Assembly: GCA_021234155.1 (NCBI GenBank)
Contig: JAJEKV010000212.1
Coordinates: 374,001-438,000, forward strand
Direction of reading: 5' to 3'
Origin: Isoetes taiwanensis
Lineage: Eukaryota > Streptophyta > Lycopodiopsida > Isoetales > Isoetaceae
Length of the DNA: 64,000 nucleotides
Shown here: positions 36,750-47,993 of the stretch, one piece after another
Layout of the letters: each line of letters starts with the position of its first letter
How positions within the stretch are numbered: the first letter of the stretch is position 1
Translations under genes and position numbers: made by a program
The notes under the pieces: model-generated
Databases searched by the model: none
What the model saw: only the letters and a program-made list of their open reading frames with translations
Told to the model about the DNA's origin: nothing

Positions 36750-36797
36750 TCAAAAAACCGTTCGAGCTCCGTCCAAGTAGTAGAAGTCTCTCGATGG

Positions 36798-36998
36798 TTG
36801 CCTGACATTCCTTCAACTCCTCCCACATGTGACGAAGGTTTTATTCCCTCGGACAAGGTCAGTAAAGAATTTTTTATCTCTCTTTCATTGAAGTCGGAGA
36901 ATGGGAGGATAGAGACAATGGTGCAACTTGATTGTGGTGCGAATGCCTGCTTCATGGAAAGTATGTTCGCTACTAAGCACACCATTCGCGGCGATTGA
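36798..36998 (+). pseudogene. Retroviral-type aspartic protease relic
   Basis: Open from 36798 with VQLDCGANACFMESMFA. The catalytic D-S/T-G triad position reads D-C-G, followed by the usual GA-x-x-[CS]-F. Lies between gag and RT as expected of Ty3/gypsy. Short and separated from neighbours by stops. Confidence 0.65.
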
Positions 36999-37559
36999 TT
37001 GATGGGCGGAGATCTCTTGGTGAGTCATAGAATATCTTGCACCTCTTCGCGTTTTGTTGAGGGAGCTTCTTGTAGCATTTCCTTCAATCCACATGTGCGG
37101 TAGTCTTGAGTCTACCCCGGCTCGAGCTACATAACCCGCAATTGATTGGCGTACTAGATCCTTTCGGTTTCTTTGGTTCGAGCTCTAGTTCTAGTTCATC
37201 TGCGGATCGGTCTCTACACCAACATCGACTTGATCCGTGCAATATCGTGGGCCCCCGATTACGTCCCCTTCTTGTTCTGATTTCACTGCTCCATGTTCTG
37301 ATTCGACTCTTGCCTATGCCCCAGTTCATGCCCTAGATGCCGACCATATTCTCGACGATGTTCCGGCTCTCGACTCGGTTTTACGCTCTGCTCTTGCTCC
37401 TACTCTTTCTCCAGTTCAGTTCACGCTCCGGTTCGGTCGGGTTCACCGCTCCAGTTCCTGCTCGGTTGCTCCTACTTACGCTCTTGTTCCTGCTCTCACT
37501 CCTGTTCTTGATCCTGCTTCTGTAGAGGCTTCTTTGTGCCCTCAGCTCCATATCTCGAA

Positions 37560-38357
37560 GATCTCTCTTCAAAGTTTATTAGATCTGGTAGGCAAGATTC
37601 CAGATCAGCATTTGCAATCCAAGTCCATCCTTAGCCGACTAGCTACGCCCGAAATGTCTGCGGCTATCCTTCCGATAAAAGTACAAGGATTTTGGCGATG
37701 TTTTGATAAGGTCAAAGCCAACAAGCTTTGAGAGCATCGTCCTTATGACTGCCCCATTGATCTTTAGCCAGGGACGACCCCGCCATTTGGCCCTATGTAT
37801 GGCTTGTCGCCAACAGAATTGGAGACTTTGCGGACCTATATCAAGGAGAATCTTGCAACTGGGTTTATTCGACATTCTCGTCCACCGAGGGCTGCTATCT
37901 TCTTTGTTTCCAAGAAGAATGGTTCTTTGTGGCTGGTTATGGATTATCGCGGCCTCAACAAGATCACTGTGCGTAATCAGCATTCTCTCCCTCTGATTCC
38001 AGAGTTGCTTGAGCGGCTACAAGGTGCATATACTTCACGAAAATTGATCTTCGAGGTGCCTATAATCTTATCCGCATCAGGGAAGGTGATGAGTGGAAGA
38101 CAGCCTTTCAAACTCGGTATGGTCATTTTAAGTATACCGTCATGCCTTTTGGCCTTACCAATGCCCCAGCGGTCTTTCAGCACATGGCTAACGATATTTT
38201 TCCGGAGTTTTTGGATCTTTTTGTTATCGTGCCTGCCGAGAATCTGACTAATGCGCCTAACAAAATTGCGGAGTTTCACCAACATTACCCAAACAAGCCA
38301 AGTTTGAGTACTCGGGCCCCAGCTCCGAGGACACGTCGACGTCGTAGGAGGGGGATG
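37560..38357 (+). pseudogene. Reverse transcriptase relic, truncated
   Basis: Segments in order: IPDQHLQSKSILSRLATPEM (connection region), [52 protein letters not shown], then after a frameshift near 38035 the piece [20 protein letters not shown] and FLDLFVIV. These are RT motifs 1-4 of Ty3/gypsy. The next residues should be the YxDD active site, but the sequence switches to the polyprotein C-terminus, which marks the deletion joint at about 38230. A Pro-rich stretch with many CTC/CGG repeats precedes RT (37240-37530). Confidence 0.8.
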
Positions 38358-38358
38358 G
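38346..38358 (+). other. Polypurine tract
   Basis: AGGAGGGGGATGG immediately 5' of the right LTR start TGTGACG, the usual plus-strand priming site. Confidence 0.75.
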
Positions 38359-38866
38359 TGTGACGACCATATGGATATTTGTATCATACGAACATTATAC
38401 TCATATATATAAAAGATGGCCGTCACACGGATGCGAAAGGGTAGTTGCATAAGACAGGGTTTGAACTCGCAACCTTCCAGTTGCGAGTCACACACCCTTG
38501 CCAAGTGCGCTACCAATATTTGTTGAAGGCACTCCATCACCTCTTTCTCATACGTGGGATTATCTCCAAGAGGTTCTAGAATATTCTAGAACCTAAATAG
38601 ATGCGCAACACTTGGCGCGATCTCATCCATTGGAGTGGCGCAATCCTGACCATTGGCCTAGATATATAAGGAGGCACCTCCTTCTTGTCGAACCATTCCG
38701 GTTCAACGCCAGTTTTGAGCCTTCTAGGCATCTGTTTCGTGTTTCTGCTTGCCTTTGGGTCATTGTACTCTTGATTCCTGTTCATATATCAGATTCTTTG
38801 CCGATCTTGGCTTATTTCTTGCATATTTTCCACGTATTTTCCTTGTTTTTGCGTAGGTTCATGACA
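38359..38866 (+). repeat. Right LTR (complete)
   Basis: Starts TGTGACGACC after the polypurine tract and ends ATGACA, about 508 bp. Contains a TATA-like ATATATAAGGAGG at 38665-38677, likely the promoter core, and a hairpin near 38467-38488. Confidence 0.85.
38455..38515 (-). other. tRNA-like module in the LTR
   Basis: The minus strand reads TAGCGCACTTGG (A-box-like, one mismatch to TRGCNNAGYNGG), a perfect hairpin CTCGCAAC-TGGAAG-GTTGCGAG, then GAGTTCAAACCC (B-box-like). It does not fold as a complete cloverleaf, so I do not call a tRNA gene. Confidence 0.45.
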
Positions 38867-39911
38867 GCAGTAATGACCATGCAGCGCAAATAGGCTTCAA
38901 GCTATACGTCCTATCTTTTGGTCGTGTATGTAGTTCCATGTCATCCCAGCTTGCAAACACCACGAATGATTTTTTTCATGTGCAATAAATAAATGGAAAC
39001 CTGAGCTGTAACCCATATATGCAGCTACATGTGTATCTATTAAAGAATGATGATCCACATTCTATAAGTGGGCACCCCACCCTTCAATAATAATGACATG
39101 CATAGTGTAGTCTATTGTTACAATGGCATGCAAATGAGTGTGCACATCTGCTATTGGGTCATTGTTCAAAGATGATATTGTTTGTTTGATTCATACCAAC
39201 CAAGTCAGGAGTTTCACCCAGCTGATCCCAAATCATCTTTCCGCAAGTCCTCATTGTCACAACTGCACAGCTTAAAGTAAGCACAACTCTTGCAATGCAT
39301 CCCCCTTGAAGCAGATTTATGGTTGTCTGTGGCAAATGGAAGGTAGAAAATAAAAGATGAGCTATTGTATATCCTACATAATAGTTGTATGTATAGGAGA
39401 AAATCATACTTCTTTCCTGCCAACCACTTTCACTTATCCTTTTTGCAATAAAGCATTAGTAGCCATATCTTATACCCTTTAAGCGTATGACAAGCTAACA
39501 AAGTTTGCATGTGCATAAATGTTTGTGTTTGTTGTGCATAATGGGACATACCAAGAATGCTAAAAATTAGGTGGATTCAGGGGCCAAAATTGCCTTTGTT
39601 TACTTCCTTCCGCTTGAAGCTATGCAATGTGATCACCATTGAAAATGTGTGTATTAATAAGAATCCCAAAGACATCAAAGCTATCTAGAACACATTAGAA
39701 TCATTAATCTCTAGCATACAGTCAACCTTTAAACATTTGTGAATAAACCTCATATTATTGGGAGATACATAGTAAGTACATCAAAGAACTTAAGGATCCG
39801 ATACAAGTACATAGACAAAACGCAAGTGACTGAGAATAACTTTTTATTTGAGAGATACAAAAGCACAAAAGTAGGTGGAACTCCCCGGTCGAATTGCTTG
39901 AAATCGGCGGG
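38867..39911. other. No gene recognised
   Basis: AT-rich spacer between the LTR element and the direct repeat. Nothing coding or repetitive stands out. Confidence 0.5.
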
Positions 39912-40390
39912 GAGTAGTTAAAGAAGGAAATTTTTTGATTGCGGCTTTGGCGAAAATCGATAAGTAAAAGCAAAGAGGCGGATTTGGATTTAGCAGATTA
40001 GAGAAATCCGAGATTGTTGTGCAGAGAAACTCGAAAGTGGATCTTGATCCAGAAACCGGTTTGTAGAGCATTTATTCTTCCGTCGGAGCTGCAGACTCTG
40101 CAAAAAAGAGCGAGATTAAAGAAAACCATTCTGCATGCAAAGTGGGAAGAAGCAGCATGTGTAGCCCGCTTTTGCCTTGGAGGCTACATGTCGTATTGCA
40201 GTTATCCGGTTCAAATATCAACGGCCCAACGAACGGTGGCGACCAATTTGCGGGGACCAATAGGTTTGGAGCGATCCCGTATATTTTAGGTATATTCAAA
40301 GATATACCTAGGATATGCCACAAACTCACATAAGCGAGGGTTTGCCCTCTGGGGGGGCAACCCAAAAACGAAAAAATAAGCTTAAAGAAA
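39912..40390. repeat. Direct repeat, copy 1 (~470 bp)
   Basis: Shares GAGTAGTT, GGATTTAGCAGATTAGAGAA, GAGCGAGATTAAAGAAAAC, TGCATGCAAAGTGGGAAGAA and ACTCACATAAGCGAGGGTTT with 43221-43690, in the same order and strand, 3309 bp apart. On the minus strand both copies keep an acceptor-like TTTAATCTCGCTCTTT-TTGCAG, so this may be a duplicated 5' gene region. It lacks TG/CA ends, which argues against an LTR pair. Confidence 0.85.
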
Positions 40391-41221
40391 GGGTGAGATG
40401 TTCATTCTCTGGTAGCATCAATGGAGGGTAGCATTTTCCTCAAATGGGTGGACCATTAAATTCGACCCGTGTTACCAAGCAACATGCATGCATTTTTGCA
40501 AGTTACATATTTCCTCATTTTCTCATTTTCCTCATTTACATTATTTTCCTCATTTTATCATGGCACGTGTTTTAAAAGCGGATGCTTGGGCCTTTGACCA
40601 GATTTACACCTTTGAAACGCCAAAAATATCTCAAGGAAATAAATGAACTTGTACATTAGAAGAAGCCGGAGCATGCTGAACAAAATTAGTCAAGTATACG
40701 TTTCCTTTTTAAGGCTGCAACAAATACTTGTTCTGCTTGCGAAGCCAGCCTCTGAAATGCACTCTCATGGACAACATCATCATGGGATGGAATAAGACAA
40801 AATAATTTCCTTCATGGGTCATAACTGCAATGATTGCAAGGCACCCTTTGCAGCCAGAGATGCCCTGCTTTGTTGGGCATATTGTATTGATTATTGAAGC
40901 CTTTGCATTGTATCTTTAGTTTCCATTGTAGTAAGTCATTCTTGTAATAGCTTATGTAGCTCTCCAGCACTTGCATCTATTAAGGAATGAGAACAGTAGC
41001 ATTTTACATCATAAACCAATATCAACAAAGAGTGAACTTGGATAACTACATGCAACACGCTGCAAGGCAGAAAATGAAATAAGTTATTCTTTTGATGGCA
41101 AAAATCTTGTCGCAGAATCTTTTACATTATTCTTTTCAGCCCATTGCATTGCTCTAACCAATGGAGTCTCCAAAGTTTCATTTTTTGTCACCTTTCAAAG
41201 CACAAGTTTAATTGTGTACTT

Positions 41222-41286
41222 AACAACTGTGATAATAAGAAAGACAATGCCATGAACAACCGTGATAATAAGAACAACATGCCATG
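41222..41286. repeat. Two-copy tandem duplication, period ~33
   Basis: AACAACTGTGATAATAAGAA at 41222 and AACAACCGTGATAATAAGAA at 41255. Both units end GCCATG. Confidence 0.9.
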
Positions 41287-41929
41287 AAATTGATGATTAT
41301 ACAATATAGAAAAAGCTCAAACTACAAATTATAGCTTCACTACATGGTTCATTGATTCTATGAATTCACTTTCCATGAAAAATACCTTAACAATATATTA
41401 GCTTAAATACAAGACTAACATGAAAATAAAGCTAGTTTTGAAACTCCATAAGTTAACCATCAGCGTTGCATCTTGAGAAAATAACCAATGGCCCTAAGTT
41501 TTCTAGGACAGACATACAAAGGGATGCGTTGTTTACCCTCAATCTTATTTAGAGTTGTTGCACATCAGCTAAAATTTCCTTTAGTTCTTCTAAAGTAGAA
41601 GACAAACACTGAGCATCATTAGTAACATCATCCTTAAGGGATACCAGCCATCCTTTCATAAATGGTTCATGCTGCAAACACCTACAATCAGATTCTAAAA
41701 AAATTGGACGATTAGACTTCCATTAATGAAGGACCGAGTCATTTGCGCAACATTGACACACCAATCCCTCTTACTATGATCGGTGCTCAATTTCAAGCCG
41801 CCTAACCCGCAATTAAAATCGGTGACAATCTTGAAAAATGAACTTGCAAATACTTTTGCTACAAACATACAGGGAAATAATGGTCATTATAGTAGATTCA
41901 ATTGCACATTGGTGTGATTTGAGTGAGTT

Positions 41930-42115
41930 GAATTTTTCTGATTTAAATAACTCAGGGTAGAGATAGACATAAGAATCAACCTCCTTTGCATATGCCAAAC
42001 AACCATATAAATAGGTATGAAATAGGTCGATCCGGGTACCCGTGCAAACAACTTCATCCGGGCATAACCCCGTTTTCATCACAATATGTGCAAACGAATT
42101 ATCATATTTGGCCAT
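41930..42115 (-). pseudogene. Possible PPR fragment
   Basis: The complement reads HIVMKTGLCPDEVVCT, then IDL, then GCLAYAKEV, spaced as in one PPR motif (H-x-x-x-x-K-x-G-x4-E-V-x-x-T-A-L-I-D-L-Y-x-K-C-G-x-L-x-x-A-x-x-V-F). It is surrounded by stops and has no second repeat, so the call rests on a single motif. Confidence 0.4.
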
Positions 42116-43220
42116 AAATTTAGTGTTTGGTGAATATTTTTGCTTTTTCTTTGGACATCAATAGCTGTTCTAATATATTCAACATGGAATATAAAAAGGC
42201 CAAAAGTACCTCATCTAGAAGGGCCAAGTATCTTGCTTCATACAAATGTAATGATTTTGTTGATGATGGAATAAAAGACCAGAAAGAAATACGTTTCAAG
42301 GTGCAAAAAGCGATCAATAGCTTTTTTCATTTTTTACGGGATGCTAGTCATGACCTTCTAAGAATGAGGAAAAACCCCCACTGAGAGCCACAAAAATATC
42401 TTGCTTAAATAGAACTTCTATGTCATGTATAGAAGATCAATTTTGCGATGCTAGGACCGACTAAGAATTTGACAAAAAAAAGATCATGGTATTAAAAGCG
42501 GTAGAAGCTAAGCCCCATAGTTTGTACATCCCATTTTTAAATATGAAAAAATTGCATCATATGTCTTTGGCATTTGGCAAGGATTACATATGTTAAGTCG
42601 TTTGCAAAAGACATAAAATAAAGCCAAAATTTCACCTCACAGGGGTGAATGGCAAGCTGGCGGCTCGGGGCCCAAGTGCTTCAAAAACAACATAGATTAT
42701 AAAACTGCACCACAAATGAGCTGTTTATAAGACTAGCGAAAAGCAAATGATTTTGCACCTAGATGTTAACAAAATTTTTTTTAGCATCTTTGGTGCTATA
42801 GTAAAGCGGTAATGATCCAGCTTTGTAGAGGCAGTATTTAATAACCACATTTGCATTCAATGAAAAGCTACAGAACTTAAAGAAACCAAAATCCATTTTC
42901 AAGCTAGATATAACCTGTCTACTATCTATAATGTCATTACATGCCAGTTACAACATAAAAACACAAAGTGGGCGTGCTTAATTCCTTTTTTATCTCAACA
43001 GATCGATGAGCAAAATTGAACATGAGATCGTAAGTTAATATTGATATCGCGATATGCAAGTTACAGTAGTTGCTTCTATTTCTTTTCTAAATGAGAAACT
43101 AAACAACAAGAGAATACAGGGGCTACCGTCTAGAACAGTGGTCTAACAACATCGAGTCTTTCAAATCCGTCTGCTACATGCTCTCGCTAAGATGCATTGG
43201 GTCTGCTGGGTGGTCCGCCA

Positions 43221-43690
43221 GAGTAGTTCTGAGGAAGGAAATTTCTTTGATTGCGGCTTTTCTGAGCGAGCGGAGGTGGATCCGCGTAATCTGGATTTAG
43301 CAGATTAGAGAAATCCAAGAACACTGTTGTGCAGAGAAACTCGGAAGTGGAGCTTGATCCAGAAACCCAGTTGTAGAGCGTTTATTCTTCCACCGGAGCT
43401 ACAGACTCTGCAAGAAAGAGCGAGATTAAAGAAAACATTTTGCATGCAAAGTGGGAAGAAGCAGCATGTGTAGCCCGCATTTGCCTTGGACGCTCTGTCT
43501 ATATTGCCGATTATTAGGATCAAACATCAGCAGCCCACAACGCCAAGTGACCGCCAGTAGTTTCGAGCAGTCACCAGCATATTCTAGGTATATTTCAACA
43601 TATACCTAAGATATGCCACAAACTCACATAAGCGAGGGTTTGCCCCCTAGGGGCAACCCAAAAACAAAGAGAAAAACTAGAGAAAGAATA
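43221..43690. repeat. Direct repeat, copy 2 (~470 bp)
   Basis: Partner of 39912-40390. It ends in the near-palindrome GGGTTTGCCCCCTAGGGGCAACCC (written here as two halves of a hairpin around CTAG), which copy 1 shares with a less perfect loop. Roughly 80% identical by eye, with indels mainly in the middle. Confidence 0.85.
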
Positions 43691-44978
43691 CTAAAATTAT
43701 GGTTGGATATCTTTTGCAGGGTTTCCAACATAGCCCAACAACATTGGGTATTTTTCCTCGTATATCTTAAATGGGACTTCCTTTCTTCCTTCAAAGTAAT
43801 TGAAAGAATTACTCTTTTGTGTGTTTCTGCATACTATAACTACACTGTACCTTACATTTCTTTGCCGACATGTAAAGTCAAAGGGAGAGATTCCTCTTGT
43901 ATATGAGGAAAAGAATTTTCTGTGTAAAGCTCCAATGTTGAAACGTGAACCAACCATCTTGAGGGATTCTCCATGTATATGAAGGGAAGATTCTCGTATA
44001 TAGTTATGGCGTTGAAACGTGCCATCTATGTTCATGTGCCATTTTGGATATCCATGTCAAAAATAATATAGAAAAACCCTACTTCGAATGAAAAAATATG
44101 AAATGCGGAAGGATTTTTTACTATCCATTCATAGGTGATTGTTCCATTCGTCCCTTCTTTGCAATAGGGATGGAGCACACTTATCCGAACTGATTGAAGT
44201 AAAAAGAACCACTACAAAGAGAAAATATTATATCAATGACAATCGTTTAGATCTCGAACCATGGATGGTTTGTGCATTTGAAAGTATGTAGAGACTGATG
44301 ATATCATTCAGTGACCACTGAAAGAACCATTACGAAAAAGAAGAAGAAAGTATTATACCTATGTCAATCATTTAGATCTCGAACCATGGATGATCTGCGC
44401 ATTTGAAGGCATATAGAGACTGATGATATCATTCGATGATCAATGCCAACCGATGATCTATCCATGACCAGGATGAAGCTTGGATGAAACTGGGCCAGTT
44501 GACTGGTAGAACAGGTGACCAGACTCGTCTCGATAGGCCATCTTACGACCGCTTGAGCAGAAACTACAATGATCTTAATTAAGGGAAAGATCTACAATAT
44601 TTCCATGGAGATGCGCAGAACGATCTTGATATAACAAACACCGACTCCCAATGCAACTTAAAAGAAAACAATCGAAGGGAAAATGGAAGATAATGGAACA
44701 TGCATGGTGTTTACTATAGCAATTCCTGTTGAACCTAGAGAACATGCTAGAATAAAGTTCAAATTGTCCCATTAACGTTAGAATGAAGCAAAAGGTTAAT
44801 GGGACTAGGGAATATTTTGAAAAGTTATGCCAGAGAACCATGGTGTCATTTGCCATGCGTGTGTAAAGCACCATATATTCTCTCAACCAACTAAGTCTAG
44901 AGCAAAACCTCTCTCTATTAAGTGTCAACTTAGGCTCATATATATGATGGGGTATCCAGAAAAGATTCTTGAAGCAAG
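43691..44978. other. No gene recognised
   Basis: 3' flank of the intact kinase. It holds a tandem repeat at 44207-44440. Minus-strand frames 43697-44035 and 44575-44982 have no domains. The latter overlaps the kinase 3' untranslated region. Confidence 0.45.
44207..44440. repeat. Two-copy tandem repeat, period ~125
   Basis: TTTAGATCTCGAACCATGGA at about 44246 and 44371. Both units continue to TAGAGACTGATGATATCATT. About 85% identical. Confidence 0.88.
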
Positions 44979-47528
44979 TCATCTGACTAAGCTAGACATT
45001 CCAAAGCTGGGAGGATTAACATACGCCATTGACACGCTCTCCGTGTTGATGAATGACATCCCAAAGCCGGATTCAGAGGCAGTAAAGTTGACAATAGTCT
45101 GAGTTGGCACTGCAAAATGGAACTGGAGAGGAGGTCTTTGGACACTTTTAACACCTTCAAGCATCTGAACAACCTCTTCCATAGAAGGCCTAGAGGAAGC
45201 ATTTTCCTGTATGCACCAAAGAGCCACGTGGATGAATCTGGAGCCTTCAAGCTCGGGGACAGAAGCCCTAATTTTGGGGTCAATGATGTCCATGGTTCTG
45301 CCCTCTCTCACCTCATTGACTGCCCAAGCAGGAAAATACCAACCTAATTCTGTATTTGTTTGTAACACATCTAAATTTTTTCGACCTCCTATCATCTCCA
45401 AAAGGACCATCCCAAAGCTGTACACGTCACATTTCTTTGTAGCCACAGAATGCATCAGCCATTCTGGCGCCAAATAGCCAGGTGTCCCCCTGACACATGT
45501 CACCACCTGACTGGCGTCCCTGTCCACCTGTTTTGCCATCCCGAAATCAGCCACTTTAGGTACCATTTTTTCATCCAGCAGTATGTTCTGAGGCTTCACA
45601 TCCAGATGAATAATGGCATCTCTGCATTCCTCATGTAAGTATGCTAACCCTCTGGCTGTACCTATGGCAATTTCTTTCCTAAGGCTCCAACTTAGCATTT
45701 TTCCTTTCTCTTCATTTCCAAAAAGCCACTGATCTAATGAACTATTCTGCATGAAATCATACACTAGCATCTGGTCATGGTTTTCTATGCAAAACCCACA
45801 TAGTCTCACTATGTTAACATGGTTTATGTTAGCCATGGATGCAACCTCTGCCACAAATTGCCTCACCCCTTGTGTTGTTCCTTCTAGTTTTTTCACAGCA
45901 ATTTTTTTCCCATTTGGTAGCACTCCACCATACACAGAACCAAACCCCCCTGTTCCAAGTTTCTTACTGAAACCATCTGTTGCAACCTCTAGTTCTTGAT
46001 ATGTAAACCTTGGTGGTAAACCATCTAGTCCAGACAGACAGCTATCTAGCTCTTGGTTTTCAACCTTCTTTTCAGTTTTGCGTGCAAAAACTTTTAGCAT
46101 TACTAGAAGTATAATGGCCAACCCTACAGCAACCGTTATCAGAATCCCTAGTATTGCCTTGGTCTTTCGGTCCTTATTTGAAGATCCTGTCCCTATTCTT
46201 CCTGTTAATAACACATCATTTCTGAACTTGATGAACCCCTGTGTGGTTGTATCATTTACAAAGCCTCCAAGGATGTCATCTAGAAGAAAGCATCCCCTTT
46301 CTGAGAAGAAAAATGCAGAGCAAGAGCAGTTTGATAGGCACATTTCCTGGCAATTCTCAACACTGTATCCCATCAAGCCAGGTGAGTAAGGATTAGAGAA
46401 GTAGTTACCTGTAGGAACGAAATGGTTGTTTCGTTCAGTATTTTCTGTACAAGGCGCCATTCCAGAGTTTGGAGCTCTGCATTTTGCACTAGAAACTGTC
46501 ATGCTCGCATTTGCTTCCACAGTAACATTATTTTCCACAAGACATTTGCATTCTCCTTTATTTTGGCAGAGTCCATATGGACCACATGCCATAGGAAGCT
46601 GGCATGGATCTTCAAACATTTTGGACACATCCCAGACCATGGAGCGCTTGTTCAGCTTATGAACAACAAGGTTACCGTCTGGTTCTAACCTGACAAACTG
46701 CATATTATCATATGAACTGTTAGAACTAGGGACCTCCAACAACTTCACTGGTTTGCAGGTGGAAGAACCACCAAAACCCAGTTCAACAATGTTGGATTTG
46801 TACACAATAGAAGGCTGTTTGCACTGATTTGAACTATAGGATTTGACATAATAAGGCTGTGCGTCTTTGCCTGTTATGTTGAGATAGAAGGCTAACCTGT
46901 TGGTTTCCACAACAGCAGTATAGAATCCCTCTTGCTCTGTAGATAAATTTGATCTGCTAACTAACATGGACCTTAGTGTCTGCCCTGGAAGTAACACATC
47001 AGAAGGAAAATCAAAACTCTGCCATATTCTTTGGCTGTTGTTGCTATACATAATCCAGTTTCCAGATTCAGTCAGATCTGTATAGGCTAAAGGCGTTGCA
47101 GACTCCCAAATGGAGTTACTATTTGGGTTGATGAGAACAAATTTGGAAAAGATCTTGCCAATCAACAGAGTTGCATTATTCATGGCAGGCTTATCTCTAT
47201 TAGCAATCCATATAGGAACACCAATGCGTGAAACATTGTTACATCCAAAGACTATAGAAAAGTAGAAATTTCCAGGACTGTTGTTGAACTCATAGAATGC
47301 CAAACAAAATGTTTTATTTTCGCTCATCATTTCATCATTTTTTCCTGCTCCAGTTCTGAGAACCCTGTATGTCCCCTCAGATCCCTGATACACAGGCAAA
47401 ACATCTGCAGAATTTCTCGTTGTCCATTGCAGCGGTAAGCTGTAAATTTTTGCATTGACTAGAACTGCCGACAAGGAAAAAATTACAAGGAAGTGGACCA
47501 AGGAAGACTGCATTTTCGAATCATGCAT
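44979..47528 (-). CDS. G-type lectin S-receptor-like Ser/Thr kinase
   Basis: Plasma-membrane receptor kinase that should bind a ligand outside the cell and phosphorylate Ser/Thr substrates inside. Intronless, 849 residues, normal for the family. Order: signal peptide to about residue 26, bulb-type lectin region (about 40-185, with WQSFDFPSDVLLPGQ at 169-183), EGF-like cysteines 309-329, PAN-like cysteines 393-413, membrane span about 458-482, kinase about 518-795. Kinase landmarks: LGTGGFG 524-530, Lys546/547, Glu561, HLD 641-643 with KPQN, DFG 661-663, APE 687-689, so catalysis is likely. HLD in place of HRD makes it a non-RD kinase, a class often tied to immune signalling. Many Asn-x-Ser/Thr sites lie outside. 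Translation may begin at Met6 (47513): the paralogue at 24.8-27.3 kb aligns from there, and both then have a 21-residue leader. No gene symbol assigned. Confidence 0.95.
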   Translation of the reverse strand: MHDSKMQSSLVHFLVIFSLSAVLVNAKIYSLPLQWTTRNSADVLPVYQGSEGTYRVLRTGAGKNDEMMSENKTFCLAFYEFNNSPGNFYFSIVFGCNNVSRIGVPIWIANRDKPAMNNATLLIGKIFSKFVLINPNSNSIWESATPLAYTDLTESGNWIMYSNNSQRIWQSFDFPSDVLLPGQTLRSMLVSRSNLSTEQEGFYTAVVETNRLAFYLNITGKDAQPYYVKSYSSNQCKQPSIVYKSNIVELGFGGSSTCKPVKLLEVPSSNSSYDNMQFVRLEPDGNLVVHKLNKRSMVWDVSKMFEDPCQLPMACGPYGLCQNKGECKCLVENNVTVEANASMTVSSAKCRAPNSGMAPCTENTERNNHFVPTGNYFSNPYSPGLMGYSVENCQEMCLSNCSCSAFFFSERGCFLLDDILGGFVNDTTTQGFIKFRNDVLLTGRIGTGSSNKDRKTKAILGILITVAVGLAIILLVMLKVFARKTEKKVENQELDSCLSGLDGLPPRFTYQELEVATDGFSKKLGTGGFGSVYGGVLPNGKKIAVKKLEGTTQGVRQFVAEVASMANINHVNIVRLCGFCIENHDQMLVYDFMQNSSLDQWLFGNEEKGKMLSWSLRKEIAIGTARGLAYLHEECRDAIIHLDVKPQNILLDEKMVPKVADFGMAKQVDRDASQVVTCVRGTPGYLAPEWLMHSVATKKCDVYSFGMVLLEMIGGRKNLDVLQTNTELGWYFPAWAVNEVREGRTMDIIDPKIRASVPELEGSRFIHVALWCIQENASSRPSMEEVVQMLEGVKSVQRPPLQFHFAVPTQTIVNFTASESGFGMSFINTESVSMAYVNPPSFGMSSLVR

Positions 47529-47993
47529 TTGGAAGAGGACGACTGGAGAAAGGGTATGGAATGAAAACTAACATACAAAAAATCTTCATCGGTGTGTTAG
47601 CATTCGGCTGGAAGTGTCCTCGAAAGGAAAACTCTGCAGTGCATTAAAACTGCCAGCTCCTAGCCGCATATGGCCCCTGCATATGTCACATCGTTGTCAT
47701 ATGCTTGTTGACTTATCGGTCATTAAACTTAATTGTTGGGTTGACTGTTGACATGCGGCGCCAAATAACGTGGCAAAGGAATGTTGGAACTTGAATTAGA
47801 TCATGTATTATATATTTTTGTGAGGGAGGATCTTGGTTCGGGAAACTAACTTTTTATCTTAGAGCATAAGTTTCCTGCACTTTTGAACCTGTCCAAAAGC
47901 AAGCTATAAAGCTATTCTTTAAAATTGCCAAAAAAAAAAAAAAAAAAATGAAGAAAAACTTTTAATTGTAGTGTGAAATTTTCCTTTTGCCTG

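Larger units (their letters stand above)
35422..38866 (+). mobile_element. Ty3/gypsy LTR retrotransposon, internally deleted
   Basis: Left LTR 35422-35799 (5' truncated) and right LTR 38359-38866 flank worn gag, protease and reverse-transcriptase sequence in the usual order. The interior jumps from RT (FLDLFVIV, just before the expected catalytic YxDD) straight to a short C-terminal piece ([19 protein letters not shown]), so the YxDD motif, RNase H and integrase are all missing. A polypurine tract lies next to the right LTR. It cannot move on its own. Confidence 0.88.
40391..43220. other. No intact gene; spacer between direct repeats
   Basis: AT-rich. It contains the tandem duplication at 41222-41286 and a likely PPR relic on the minus strand at 41930-42115. 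Open frames elsewhere are unremarkable. Confidence 0.45.

Noticed and set aside
39912-43690. LTR retrotransposon with ~470-bp LTRs
   Set aside because: No TG...CA ends, primer-binding site, polypurine tract or coding sequence between.
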